Origin: Anseranas semipalmata | Taxonomy: Eukaryota > Chordata > Aves > Anseriformes > Anseranatidae | Length of the DNA: 64,000 bases | Assembly (NCBI GenBank): GCA_013399115.1 | Contig: VXAA01007254.1 | Span: 84,936-148,935, forward strand | Direction: 5' to 3' | Shown: one piece after another, positions 1-10,770 of the stretch | Layout: each line of letters opens with the position of its first letter | How positions within the stretch are numbered: the first letter of the stretch is position 1 | Position numbers and translations under genes: made by a program | Notes under the pieces: generated by a model | Told to the model about the DNA's origin: nothing | What the model saw: only the letters and a program-made list of their open reading frames with translations | Databases searched by the model: none

Positions 1-84
1 TTTTATTCCCCTTCTAATATTACAGCTTTGAATAAATTTTTATTTTCTTTCTCTTCTCTGATTTATAATTATATATCCTTCAAG
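1..84. other. AT-rich unique DNA
   Basis: Short AT-rich lead-in before the first CR1 element. I see no gene or motif in it. Confidence 0.6.
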
Positions 85-845
85 ATCACAGAATCACAGA
101 ATGATTGAGGCTGGAAGGGACCTCTGGAAGTCATCTCATACAACCCCCTGCTCAAGCAGGGACACCTAGAGCCACTTGGCCAGGACCATGCCCAGGCGGC
201 TTTTGAAGATCTCCAAGGAGGGAGACCCCACAACCTCTCTGGGCAACCTCTGCTAGTGCTCAGTTACCCACACAGTGACAAAGTGCTTCCTGCTATTCAG
301 ATGGAACCTCGTGTTCCAGTTTGTGCCCATTGCCTCTCATCCTGGCACTGGGCACCACTGAAGAGAGCCTGGCTCCATCTTCTTTGCACCCTCCCTTCAG
401 GTATTTCTACACATTGATAAGATTCCCCTCTGAGCTTTCTCTTTTCTAGGCTGAACAGTCCAAGCTCTTTCAGCCTTTCCTCACAGGAGAGGTGCTCCAG
501 TCCCTTCATCATCTTCATGGCCCTATATTGGACTCTTTCCAGTGTCCATGCATCTCTTGTACTGGGAACCCCAGAACTGGACACAGTACACCAGCTGTGG
601 CCTCACCAGTGTAGTAGAGGGGAAGGATCACCTCCTTCAACCTGCTGGCAATACTTTGCCTAATGCAGCCAAGAATACTGTTAGCCTTAGTGCAAGGGCA
701 CATTGCTGACTCATGTTCAACTTGGTGTCCTCCAGGACCCCCAGATCTTTTTCTGCAAAGATGCTTTCCAGCTGGGTGGCCCCCAGAATGTCCTGGTGTG
801 TGGAGCTGTTCCTCCCCACGTGCAGGAGATTGATTTCCTCTGGAA
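85..845 (-). mobile_element. CR1 LINE, 5'-truncated, 3' half of ORF2 plus 3' end
   Basis: A non-LTR retrotransposon of the CR1 family, running right to left. Its 3' end is at about 85, where the plus strand reads as the reverse complement of the avian CR1 terminal octamers (ATCACAGAATCACAGAATG). Minus-strand translation gives pieces of the C-terminal part of the ORF2 reverse-transcriptase protein in order: LHVGRNS and ATQLES (about 840-770), AEKDLGVLEDTKLNMSQQCA (about 765-700), NSILGCIRQSIASRLKEVILP (near 690-620), [19 protein letters not shown] and [13 protein letters not shown] (about 540-430). The pieces lie in several frames, so frameshifts have killed it. The catalytic YADD region is missing because the copy is 5'-truncated, which is usual for CR1. 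No protein can be made from it. The 5' edge is approximate. Confidence 0.93.
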
Positions 846-1984
846 TCAACAAAGAAATACACTCCCCTACTCTGTAATGCAATTAATGTTTTTCCAAATG
901 TAACATTGGCTAACTCACAGGGCTCTCATTTTTAGGATGTAGAAGGGCATGTCATGGTCACCAACAACCCCTTGAAGGAACAAGAAAAAAAATACATGAT
1001 ATTTTACTGAAGTTGTGTACAAACTACAGAAATTATTTCTTTCTTATCAACTTTATATACTGTATCTTATTCTACAGAAGAGTGAGTTTCAGGCACAGAT
1101 GCAGTTAGCTATTAACTACAACTGCAGGACAGGATAAAGACCAGTGAGGTCTTCCTGAAAAAAAAAATCGCTGAACATGGTCCTTGTCCACACTTGCACT
1201 ACAATCATTGCTGCACCAGATTGGCTGCAGCTGCTTTTAACAGGCACTGTCAGCAACAGATAATTTCATAGCATTAGACAAGATGTGAAAGGACCACCAT
1301 GGAAAGAGAAACTTAATAAAGGAGAAACTTAAAACATTAAAAAAAAAAAAAAAAAACTAGCACAATAATTTGTAATGAACATTGTTATTTTAAGAGAAGC
1401 AGAGCTCTATTGTGTTGTAAATATAATAAAATGCTTCCAGCTCATGTGAATCACTTGTTAATGGGACTATTGTGCCATTGTAAATTACTGTAAAGTAACA
1501 TTATCACATGCATCATCCAAGCCATTTTCTAACCATTCACCAACATTAACTGTCATTGTGGAAAGAGAGAATTTCCTCTGTTTAGAAGCTGCAGTCATAG
1601 ATATATACAAAAAGCAGGAATTTCAGTCACTGATCAATTCAGTTCCGATGTTTATTGTGTACCCCCTTGTCTCTATGCTATTGTTGGAACTGCAATTATG
1701 TCCTAAAAGATGAACCAGAAATAAAACAATAGAGCAGACTAAACCAGTGATGTCTAATAGCTTGAATTATTGCGTCCTTCCCACCCCCCCAAAAAAGTAT
1801 GATGTAGTTAGTTACCCACTTGAAACATTCCTGAGATTTCCAAGCCAAATTCTACTCAAATATTACTAAGGAAGTAGAAATAGCTGTGAGTGAATGGAGG
1901 ACAAGGGGATTAGCATAAAAGGAAAGCTTGTGTTTGTTTTTCATTCTGAATTAGAAAAAAGTGAACAATTGTTCAATGACAGAC
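846..1984. other. Unique AT-rich DNA between CR1 copies
   Basis: No gene is visible. The only notable structure is an AATAAA at 1315-1320 followed 19 bases later by an A18 run at 1339-1356, entered separately. A short near-duplication (GAGAAACTTAATAAAG / GGAGAAACTTAAAAC) sits just before the A run. Confidence 0.6.
1315..1356 (+). other. AATAAA plus A18 tract, possible 3' end of a retrocopy
   Basis: AATAAA lies at 1315-1320 and an uninterrupted run of 18 A at 1339-1356. That spacing is typical of a polyadenylation signal and a reverse-transcribed poly(A) tail. Processed retrocopies are rare in birds because CR1 does not usually mobilise poly(A) RNA. I do not recognise the upstream 200 bases as any gene and found no target-site duplication, so a chance A-run is equally likely. 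Confidence 0.25.
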
Positions 1985-2339
1985 ATACGAACATTAGAAA
2001 CGCCCTAAGAGCATCACACGGGTAGTCTGGTCTACCTAGCTAAGTGACCATAGGAGATGCTATTCATGAAAGGCACACAAGCCTGACCACTCTCTGAGAC
2101 CTGGAGGGCAAAGTGGATATTCGCCTGGCAACCACTGCTGCTCTGTTAAGGGTCTTGGGAGGTACTTGACTCTCTAGCCCTTCCGTATCTATTTATAGTG
2201 CCTGAATTTATCTAATCCGTTTTTTTTATCTGTTGGGATAGTCTGCTCACAATTTTCTGTGGCAACGAATTCCAGCATTTCACCACTGGCTGCTTAAAAA
2301 AATATAAGCAAATTTGTTTCAAACTGATCTGCTAGTTTT
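1985..2339 (-). mobile_element. Ancient CR1/L3-like LINE 3' end (part 1 of a split copy)
   Basis: The reverse complement ends in a decayed form of the tail common in turtle and crocodilian CR1/L3-like elements (GGCTAGATGGACC..TGGTCTGACCC..ATGTTC). Here it is seen on the plus strand as GAACATTAGAAACGCCC, GGTCTACCTAGC and TGAATTTATCTAATCCG. At 2261-2275 the strand reads TGGCAACGAATTCCA, the antisense of the conserved WNSLP-type block near the C-terminus of CR1/L3 ORF2. Divergence is high, so this is an old insertion. The same element resumes at 2508 after a younger CR1 insertion. The family assignment rests on remembered consensus, not on a search. Confidence 0.7.
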
Positions 2340-2507
2340 CACAGAATCATAGAGTCATAATATCCCGAGTTGGACGGGACCCACAAGGATCATCGAGTCC
2401 AGCTCCGAGGTCCCTAAAGGGCAACCCAAAATCAGACCATGTGTCTGGGAGCGTAGTCCAAATGCTTCTTGAACTCTGTCAGGCTCAGTGCCATGACCAC
2501 TTCCCGT
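2340..2507 (-). mobile_element. CR1 LINE 3' fragment, inserted into an older CR1/L3-like copy
   Basis: The plus strand begins with CACAGAATCATAGAGTCATA, the antisense CR1 terminal octamers. It continues with GAGTTGGACGGGACCCACAA, ATCATCGAGTCCAGCTC and GTCCAAATGCTTCTTGAACT, all standard antisense CR1 3' sequence. Homology stops near 2507 (CCATGACCACTTCCC). The piece is only about 170 bases, so it is severely 5'-truncated. It is far less diverged than the flanking old element and splits it in two. Confidence 0.9.
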
Positions 2508-2610
2508 TTGGCTAGTTCTTGTTTTGTGAGTAATGATTCTGCATTTACCTCATCCATCACCTGCATGATTTTGCAAAACCTCCTTCACAAAGAGCTTTTC
2601 AAAAGATATG
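2508..2610 (-). mobile_element. Ancient CR1/L3-like LINE (part 2 of the split copy)
   Basis: After the younger CR1 ends, the plus strand reads GGCTAGTTCTTGTTTTGTGA, then TTTACCTCATCCATCACCTG and CATGATTTTGCAAAACCTC. This matches the block that follows the WNSLP region in antisense turtle-type CR1/L3 sequence (CTAGTTCTTGTGTTATG ... CATGATTTTATAGACCTC). It is therefore the continuation of 1985-2339. The right boundary is soft because similarity fades toward 2600-2640. Confidence 0.6.
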
Positions 2611-3180
2611 CTCTTGCTTATGTTAAAATTAAGCTTGGCTTGGGAATACATTTAACCATTTTGGACAAAACCTGGTAGTAGTGAGTTTGTTTGTTTCAGA
2701 AAAAGAATAAGAATTGTCAGGTTTCAAAGAATTTCTCTAACTATTTAGCTTATCAGCCTCAATAAAACAGCATAACATCTGATAAGTGCTCATTCCTCTG
2801 GAAACACACTGCAGTTCCCTCTGGAAATAAACTGCAACTCCCTATCCAAACATTTTCCCATGGGAAGCACACACTTTTGACCATTACATTTCCCAGCGCT
2901 GTGTTAAATTTTTTAAGAGAAGACCTTAAAAAGAGACAGCTGTTTTTCATGTGGATTTCTCCAATATATTTTCATAGAAGTATCAACAAGCTAGGAAACC
3001 TGGCATTTCAAAGGCTTTAAGCGGATACATTTTGTTCTACTTTTTGTCCCATGGAATTGACAGGATGGAAAAGCTTTCTTACATCTGTCCTGTGATTTTT
3101 CCACATCACCTCCCATCACATGTCCTCTTCTTTTTCCTCTTTTCACTGAGAGTAAAGATGGGAGAAAAGAAAATGATTTA
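2611..3180. other. Unique DNA
   Basis: No gene or repeat recognised. Short open frames on either strand lack domain similarity and start or splice context. Confidence 0.5.
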
Positions 3181-3252
3181 AAAAAGAAGAAGAAGAAGAA
3201 GAAGAAGAAGAAGAAGAAGAAGAAGAAGAAGAAGAAGAAGAAGAAGAAGAAA
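3181..3252 (+). repeat. (AAG)n microsatellite
   Basis: About 23 near-perfect AAG units on the plus strand, preceded by an A-rich run. It reads as a long poly-phenylalanine stretch on the minus strand, which is an artefact of the repeat and not a protein. A pure homopurine tract of this length can form triplex DNA and is likely to vary in length between individuals. Confidence 0.97.
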
Positions 3253-6200
3253 CTGAGCATTATAGCACCTTATAATATAAACTTTGTATTTTTAAATTCT
3301 TGACAGAACGTAATTTTTAAGTAAAGGCCTTTTTTTTTTTTTAATCCTGGGAATCACTAAATAATTACGTTGGTCTTCCTGTCATCCCCAATAAAAATGC
3401 TAGTGTCATGCTTTTAACACTAGCTCTGAGGACCTGTATTTTATGGGAAGATGAACTTAAAGCAAAAATTCTACCCAGCTATAAATACATGTTTTAAACA
3501 TAAAATAGATTTTATTATTAGAGTAGCTATATTTTCATGTAAATTGAATTTATTTTCAGCTGTGACACATCTTAAGTTTTCAATATGCTACCATTTCTGA
3601 TAAATGGAGTTAGCGTACTACTGAGAAGGAATTGCTGAGGCTTTTTATCAAATGAACCTCAAGAAAGTATGAGGTCAATGCTACATTATGTAGCATAATT
3701 TTTTCAGCAAGATTAAATTCTACACTTGTACACTCAGTCTAGGCTATAAAAGTATCATTGTAAGTTTTAATTGTTAAAGAATTTCATATATATGCTATGA
3801 AAGAGAAGGATAAACAAACAGCGAAACCTGTATTTTTAATCGATTAATGTTGCTTGGTGACATTTCATTTAAAGGAAGTTACATTGTAGGCAAACATGAA
3901 ATAATTTTTCCAGAAAATTGGAATGACTAGGAAGACCCAAATGGAGTAGCAAGAGGTCAAGTAAAAATTACCTTGGATAATGAATGGTCTTTAAATTAAG
4001 AAAATAATACCATAATTTATTTATATGGCTAACCTCAGAAAAGAGCAAGAAAAAGATTTGTGCAATACTTTTAAAGTTTACTTGTACGTGTTCTGAGTAG
4101 TTTAGACAAAATTTTGTAGTATAGAGCTGAAGGGTGGCTTCATCTAACCAGTTCTTATGTTTCATTTTTAACAATGATTTTAGGCTTTTAAAACTTTGTC
4201 AGTATAGGTTGTTTTTCATATTTAACAGAATGCAATACGTTTCAGCCAGACTTTTCTTTGAAATTGCCAGGTAAATTGCAAATACATTTTGCAAATGCCA
4301 TCTCCTCAAAGATACCTTTATGAAACCACACTGTCTGTATCGGCTAGATATGTAATCTAAGACAATTTAGGCTGTACCTACCCTGGTAAATTAAACAGTG
4401 CCATGGAAAATTCCCAGGCATGGGAATAAAATCATCTAATCTGTAAAACTGTTAAACTGGTCCTCAGCACTGGGGACCTGGACCCAGGTCCTGGACCAAA
4501 TATCAGCCTCTCAGACATTTTCTGGATGTGGTTTTGATTTTAGCAAAGAACAAGTAGTTACTAATAGGCACTTCAGACACAGCCTGTGAGTTTAGGAAAG
4601 TAAGTGAACATATAGCATGCATGCAAGTTGTCCTGTGCCAGTTAGGCTCAATAACATTGAATGATCCTGTGTATTTGCCACTATAATTTTCCAGCATAAA
4701 TACAGCCATCATGGAACAGAATTTTAAATTATTTGATAATATTCATGAATTTCAATGAGAATTATGTAACCAAGCATTTTTTTTTCTGAAAGCCCAAGAG
4801 GTTCCAATCATTTCAGAAATTTTATTCATAATAGTCTGTGTGAATCGCTCAGTTTAAAACACCAATGTATTGTGCAAAACCAGTCAAAACCAAAAAAATA
4901 TATATTTTGTTTGTAAATAAAGTGGCACACTGCCATGGAGTGTTTTGTTCACTTACAGCCACCCTATCCTGCTGTGTGAACTTGACCACTAGAAGCTTTC
5001 TTACAACTGTCTTTGCAGCATCTTTTATGGTACATTCAGGGAGACAGACTGCTAGAAAATAAGGATTGCCATTTCAATCCCAATCAATACTTATATTCCC
5101 TCTGTACCATACATTTAGTATAACATCCATATTAGTCCCAAACCCAGATCTTAGTCTTCTCTTCTTAATATTCATATTTCATTTGTTTCTACTGATGACT
5201 TTTGAAAACTGGAAAAATATTTAAAGAAATGAACAAACAAAAAGTAAATCTACTGTATTTCTTAAAGTTATATACTTAACAGATTTTAACAGCTCCTTAA
5301 AAGCTAGTGCAGATCATCTAGGCAATTTATGAACTAGAAGTTTCTAAAAGCAACAAAGTAGGCTGTTACATAAGAGATTAAAAATAGTTGTTATGATTTA
5401 TCAGGTCCTGATATCTCTGAGGATGTTAGAATTCAGAACAGAAATCAGAGCTCTCTTGTAAACGCTCTCATTTTGCGTTTATTTGGTGAACATCACACAA
5501 TCTTTATTATTTCCTCAATAACCCATGAAGATTGTTACATACTCATTTGATAATTTGGAGCATAAGTCTGTAAGCCACGCATACTGCTGAAGACTTTTCT
5601 AATGAGAAGGAAAGTGTATTTTTTAATGTTACTTTAGGCAAAGAAACACATTTGTAATGCAAACAGGTAGAGAATAAGCAATTTAGAGCTATGGCAGAAC
5701 ATCAAGAATGACACTCTCCTTAATGTATCTCATTATATCCAGATGCTGAAGAACACAATGCTTAATACCATGCACTCATCTTAGGCAAGGGAAGATTGAA
5801 AGCCTGAGCCCATAATTCTTGAGGCAAAACTTTTATCCTCTGCAAGATTACAGAGTCAAACCATATGTTTCACCGGTATTTTCTTCTTTAATTCTATTGT
5901 ATTTTGCTTTGTATATTATGTTAAATCAGATCTTTATTTCCTGAATGTAGTTTTCCTGAGTGCTATCCAGCTACAGTTGTCTTTCTATGCCTAGAAGGTA
6001 CCACACACAGCTGGGACGAGAGAGGGACATTCTTTGAGATAAATACTTTTAATGGTTCTTTGGTTCCTTGGAGCAAATGAAGGAAAAAAATCAAACAGAT
6101 CTGTATGTTGGACTGTATGACAGATAAATAAACCTTTTGGCTATCAAAAAACAAAATAGAAAGGCTTGGTGTTTAAGAGAACTGAGCTGAAATTTGCTGC

Positions 6201-7884
6201 CTGCAGGGTGTAGGCAAATATCATGGTGTAGATGGCAGCTTCCGTTCTCACTTACTGCTTGCAGAAGATTGATGACAAGTGCTTTATGAAAGAAAAATTG
6301 CACTGATCCTAGATACGTGCACAGTATATCCACACATTATCTCATAAATGTTTAACCGAGGCTGCGTGTCCACAGACATTTCTCTCTGCAGCAGTACAAA
6401 TTCAAGCAGAACTTGTCTTCTTGCTGCCTTGTGCTTGTTCCTACATCTGTGCTGCTCCCCTGCTTTTCCAAATACAACTACCTGTAGGTCCACAAAGGGA
6501 ACAGCAAACAGATCCAAGTTAAAATAACCATACTGAAAAGTAAATGCAGCTGAGGGTTGGAGGAAGAATTTTCATCCCTGATCAAGATCAAAGACAGTAA
6601 GGGTGGAGAGAATAGTGCTACAGGTAGGATAATTAGAAGGATAGTATTGTAAAATACATCACAAACTATATGTGACTGGTGAGAAGAAGGTAATATCATT
6701 AAGTTCTGCTTATTGATCAAATTAGAAACTTTTGAGACAGTACTGTAAGGGTAACTCTTTTTAAGCCATTTAGGTATCACTGTTTTATGAATTTCATGGA
6801 AAAAGCTTTCTGAGCATGACACAGACCTTGCCTCTATTTAAGTGATAGAGCTTAAGAAAGCTCTATAGAGCTTCACATTTTATTTGTGAATGTACCAAAG
6901 AATCCTCCTCTTTGGAGGTCTTCCTATTCTCACCCTGCCTTTCAGGGAAAATGCTTTCAAAATGATGAATAAAATGTTTACCAGCTTAGGGCTCTGGAAG
7001 GAGGAGAAGTCTAATAGTGTGTCCATGTGCTGCGAGGCATGTGAAGCCATGCCTGTAAGCAGAGATACTTCTCTGCCATGGACTCCTGCTCTGCCCAGTC
7101 TTGTTAATGGACGTTGACACTAAGGAGAGAATTCATCCAAAAGAACCCTTAACCTCGCAATATAGTTTTCCTACAAGCATAATTTTATGGTATAAAGACA
7201 AATATCTTTATTTTCAGAAAATATCCTGAATTTGTGATGTTTGTCAAAACTTTTTAATTGACCCAACTTTCAGTTTCCAAGAATTAAAAATAACCATCAA
7301 CTGGGTACATATTATAAAGGATTTCTCTGCAGAAAATCTGGACAGATTTCAGATACAGATACTCTTTGACAGAGGGTGTTTGACTCTGAAGTCTGCCAGT
7401 CTATATTCAGAATGAAATGCTATATAGCACTTTTAACATCCAATTGTCCAGACACCTTCCCCAAGGCTACATTGCTACATTTTAGTTTTAACCACCAAAG
7501 ACAATGGCAGACAATGCACAACACAACTTGGCAAATGTATTTCTTGACTATGGAATATGCTCACACTGCACCAATATTACACTGCAAGTTGATTCACTGA
7601 CTGCTCAGACCCATTTCTCAGCCACATCATATGTCTACAAAGTGCTAGAAATTATGAACTGCTCTTGGTTACATATTGAGAAACCTTGTGGGCTTACTAT
7701 GGACAGCCCTACCCAGTTTTGTCAGGTCCTGCCAGTGCTCCAAGCCAATACAAACTTTTTCAGTCAAACCCAACAGAGCACAAAGCAAAGGCACGGGATA
7801 CTAGGCTGATGCATCCAGCCTGAAGGATGAGAAGGCCAAACCAACAACATGTCCAACCTCTGCTACAAAAAATGGATGCTTTCC
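3253..7884. other. Unique AT-rich DNA, no gene seen
   Basis: Roughly 4.6 kb without a recognisable gene, RNA or interspersed repeat. Open frames of 63-114 codons occur on both strands (for example 6478-6822 minus and 4503-4712 minus). None shows a domain, a plausible exon junction pair or codon bias. Confidence 0.55.
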
Positions 7885-7922
7885 TCACACACACACACAA
7901 AAAAAAAAAAAAAGAGAGAGAG
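7885..7922 (+). repeat. Compound (CA)n-A15-(GA)n microsatellite
   Basis: Three adjoining simple repeats: about seven CA units, a run of about 15 A, then (AG)n. Likely length-variable. Confidence 0.9.
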
Positions 7923-9380
7923 AAAAAAGTTTTAAACAGCCATAAACAGGAATTACAAAGAAAATTACAATAAAGTTGAATAGATAATTTTATAGATGTA
8001 TTCCTCAAACCCTCAATATTCTTTCTTAATTATTGTATTTAAAATATTTTGTTGTAATTCAATTCAAATGAATGGTAGCCATACCTTTACAACCTCATCA
8101 AAATATGGAATACATTTTTTTTCCTTTAAAAGTTATCTACTTTAACTTTGTTATAGTTAGTACAGCTTCAATTGTCAGGGCAATTTTCTATTAAATCACT
8201 TCATACAGGTCCATCAAAGAGTTGCAAATATAAATAATTCCCTATAACGAGTTTCTAAAGTCAGAGCAATTATTATATGCCTGCAAATTTTTGAGCTATA
8301 AACGTGGTGAGAGAGAATCATAAAAAAAACATTCCCACTATCAAATCATCAGTTAAGCACTGCTGAAAGCAAATAGCAATTTAAGCGTCACTGTTAAGCA
8401 AGAGAAATTGCACCCCACTTGTTGATTTCCAGGCTTCTTATAGCAGAGGCACATAGTCTTATCTCAATCAAGAGCAACAATAAAGCATGACAGATGCAAA
8501 AAGAGCCATTGAACGGCTGTAGCCAGATTCAGCCTAAAATCACAGCAACTCAGAAGATGGAGGCAGCAGGAGGACAAGGAAATCTTCCTTTTCAAACAGA
8601 CAGCTTACATGGCCCTTTTATGCACAGGAGACTCAGTCCCTCTGGAATGACTGAAAAGTAAATGCTTCAGAGCTATAGGCTTGATAAAAATTGTATTGGT
8701 TGTTTGAACAACAAGCCCAGAATACACTTCCTTCAGCTGTAATGGCTAAAGTGATTAGTCTACTGCAGTCTTTAGCAAGTAGAAAACTGTAACAGAAACA
8801 GTGCAGAACAAAGGAAGGATGGAATAACAGACGCTTGGATGGAAGGACAGAATGAAGGAGTATTTGCCACTTCCATTGGCACCACACATTGAATAATGCC
8901 AGTCTATTGAGGAACAAATCGTACCCAACAAGCTTGAGGCAAGTTTGTTACAAATGAAGAAGACCAATCTGACATGGTCCTGTGAGAAAAAAAAAATCCA
9001 ACTGTTGGCTGGTATTGACAACCTCACCCCAACAAGGTCAGCAATGAAGGAATAGTGCATCAATAGGAGAGGCAATCATATTCTGTCGTGCACATTGCCT
9101 TGTACCCCAGGCTGCTCTGGTGAGGGAGTGAATCTCCTAAGCCAGTCATTTCTGATACCTTGACAGGTACTGCTGCAGAAGAGCCTGTAAGGTATTTCTG
9201 CTCTGTTGCATAGAAGCACAGGTTTGATATGTGGTTTACTGACTCCTCAAGAAGGTACAGAATAAAAATGTCAGACTAAATAAGGAAAATAATCAGAGTC
9301 AAAAGAGACTTTTACAGACTGATGCCACAGAAAGACTCAGGAGAATTCAAATGTAGCAGTACCGTATTTCCTCTAAATCT
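7923..9380. other. Unique DNA, possible conserved non-coding segment at 8230-8560
   Basis: No gene recognised. The part at about 8230-8560 has a balanced, non-repetitive composition without simple runs, which is why I flag it as a candidate conserved element. That is an impression, not a measurement. Confidence 0.35.
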
Positions 9381-9590
9381 GAGGAAAGGGAAGGGAAAAG
9401 GGAAAAGGGAAAAGGGAAAAGGGAAAAGGGAAAAGGGAAAAGGGAAAAGGGAAAAGGGAAGGGAAGAGAAGGGAAGGGAAGGGAAGGGAAGGGAAGGGAA
9501 GGGAAGGGAAGGGAAGGGAAGGGAAGAAGAAAANNNNNNNNNNNNNNNNNNNAGGGAAAGGGAAAGGGAAAGGGAAAGGGAAAGGGAGAG
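9381..9590 (+). repeat. Polypurine GGGAAAA/GGGAA/GGGAAA array with an internal N gap
   Basis: Purine-only on the plus strand. Three unit lengths follow one another: heptamer GGGAAAA (about 9391-9456), pentamer GGGAA (about 9457-9525, with a GGGAAGAGAA variant), then after the gap the hexamer AGGGAA (9553-9586). Bases 9534-9552 are 19 N, so the true array length is unknown. The translated low-complexity frames on both strands are not genes. Confidence 0.97.
9534..9552. other. 19-base assembly gap (N)
   Basis: A run of 19 N inside the GGGAA-type array. The size is not a usual placeholder such as 100, so it probably reflects an estimated or masked interval. The sequence on either side has different unit lengths. 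Confidence 0.98.
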
Positions 9591-9816
9591 AACCCCCTCA
9601 GAAGTTCTATTTATTGTTATATTTCTTATCACATACATTATATATCTACTAGTGGAGCCATATACACGTACATAACAGTCCTTATTTGAAAATAAGGAAA
9701 TATATGGATGATTTTTGCACTTGGTTATTTGAGTTCTCAGGACAGCATATGCAGGAATAAGAGGCAAAAGCTACAGACCACAACTGGAGTCTTGATTTTT
9801 TACATAAACATATGTT
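9591..9816. other. Short unique spacer between two polypurine arrays
   Basis: AT-rich spacer with no recognisable feature. Confidence 0.5.
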
Positions 9817-9948
9817 GAAGAAGGAAGAGGAGGAGGAAAAGAAGAAGGTGGAGAAGGAGGAGGAGGAGGAGGAGGAGGAGCAGGAGCAGGAGCAGGAGAA
9901 AGAAGAGAAGGAAGAGGAGGAGGAGGAGAAGGAGGGGGAGAAGGAGAA
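9817..9948 (+). repeat. (GGA)n/(GAAGGA)n-type polypurine tract
   Basis: About 130 bases that are purine except for a few isolated C and one T. Units are GGA, GAA and GGAGCA. It lies in the same strand sense as the GGGAA array about 230 bases upstream. The antisense reads as a proline/serine-rich frame, which is an artefact. Confidence 0.95.
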
Positions 9949-10409
9949 TCTCTCACTGAAATGATTTTTCAGAAGAGAGCAATTCAGACATCATTTGGTG
10001 TGAATTCAGGAGGGGCCTAAAACTGAGGCCCAAAACTGAGAAAAAATTAATATAAATTTTCACTAAAATTTCTAGGACAATATAATAAATTTACTTAGCA
10101 ATTTGTTAGCACAACAGTTTGTCTGCTTAGCAGAGAGCAGAACTACTTTTCAAGTTCGTCTTTAAGTGACAACCACAGCTCACAGGAACAGGTCTGATTA
10201 GTCTGAATAAAAATCAGACAGTAGTTATCTGTCCATAATAACATTAAAGCATAAGCAATAAATATTGGCATAGCTTATATGCCAGTAAAAAAGAAAACAG
10301 CCAAGCAAAATTCCAAAACTGTAGACTTAAATTTGAAGTAATCAGAAATGGCTTAACAGCACACTGTAGATAGTAGTTCATGAAGAAAATCATTTAAACT
10401 ATTTCACAC
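9949..10409. other. Unique DNA
   Basis: No gene or repeat recognised. Confidence 0.45.
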
Positions 10410-10770
10410 AGGCCTTTGCAGTAGGGAGAACACCTGGAGAAGCAGAGTTTGATTAAGGATAACTAGCAAGGATTCTGGCAGGGAACTGTCATGCTTATCT
10501 AGCCTCTTTGAGTTCTTTGAAGATATTGCTGCTGTAGGAGATAAGGGAAATTCAGTGCATGTAATATACTCAGATTTTCAAAAGTATTTGACAAGCTCCC
10601 AAACTAGAGATTAGTGGTTGAGGTAAAGAATAAGGGTTAAAATAGGCTAGTGGATAAAAATACCAGATGAGGAGCAAAGCACAAAGTGTTGCTGTAGAAG
10701 AAAACCTTTTTCAAATTGGAAAAGGGTTTGAGGTTTGCCAGTTTATTAAGTATGTGCAGAAGTCTAGAAA
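10410..10770 (+). mobile_element. Heavily decayed CR1-clade LINE fragment (RT palm, motif A region)
   Basis: Plus-strand translation gives a degraded copy of the CR1/L3 reverse-transcriptase core. Codons from 10507 read FEFFEDIAAVGDKG, then SVHVIYSDFQKYLTSS, which line up with the family pattern (CLTNLI.FYDE ... VDVVYLDFSKAFDTVSH). Just upstream in another frame is CHAYLASL, matching CLTNLI. Downstream, VAVEENLFQIGKGFEV at about 10690-10740 fits the segment between motifs A and B. The aspartate of AFDT is lost, and frameshifts and stops are present. It is older than the avian CR1 tails elsewhere in the window. The edges are uncertain, and more of the element may extend to about 11,000. Confidence 0.62.

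Noticed and set aside
2991..3260. Minus-strand frame with a long poly-phenylalanine stretch
   Set aside because: Translation of the (AAG)n microsatellite.
7504..7809. 101-codon plus-strand frame (and an overlapping 74-codon frame)
   Set aside because: No domain, signal peptide or conserved motif seen. Length is within chance for this composition.
9381..9590. Interstitial telomere-like repeat
   Set aside because: Units are GGGAA, GGGAAA and GGGAAAA with no T, unlike the vertebrate TTAGGG repeat.
9312..9767. Low-complexity frames on both strands across the GGGAA array
   Set aside because: Products of the polypurine repeat and the N gap, not proteins.
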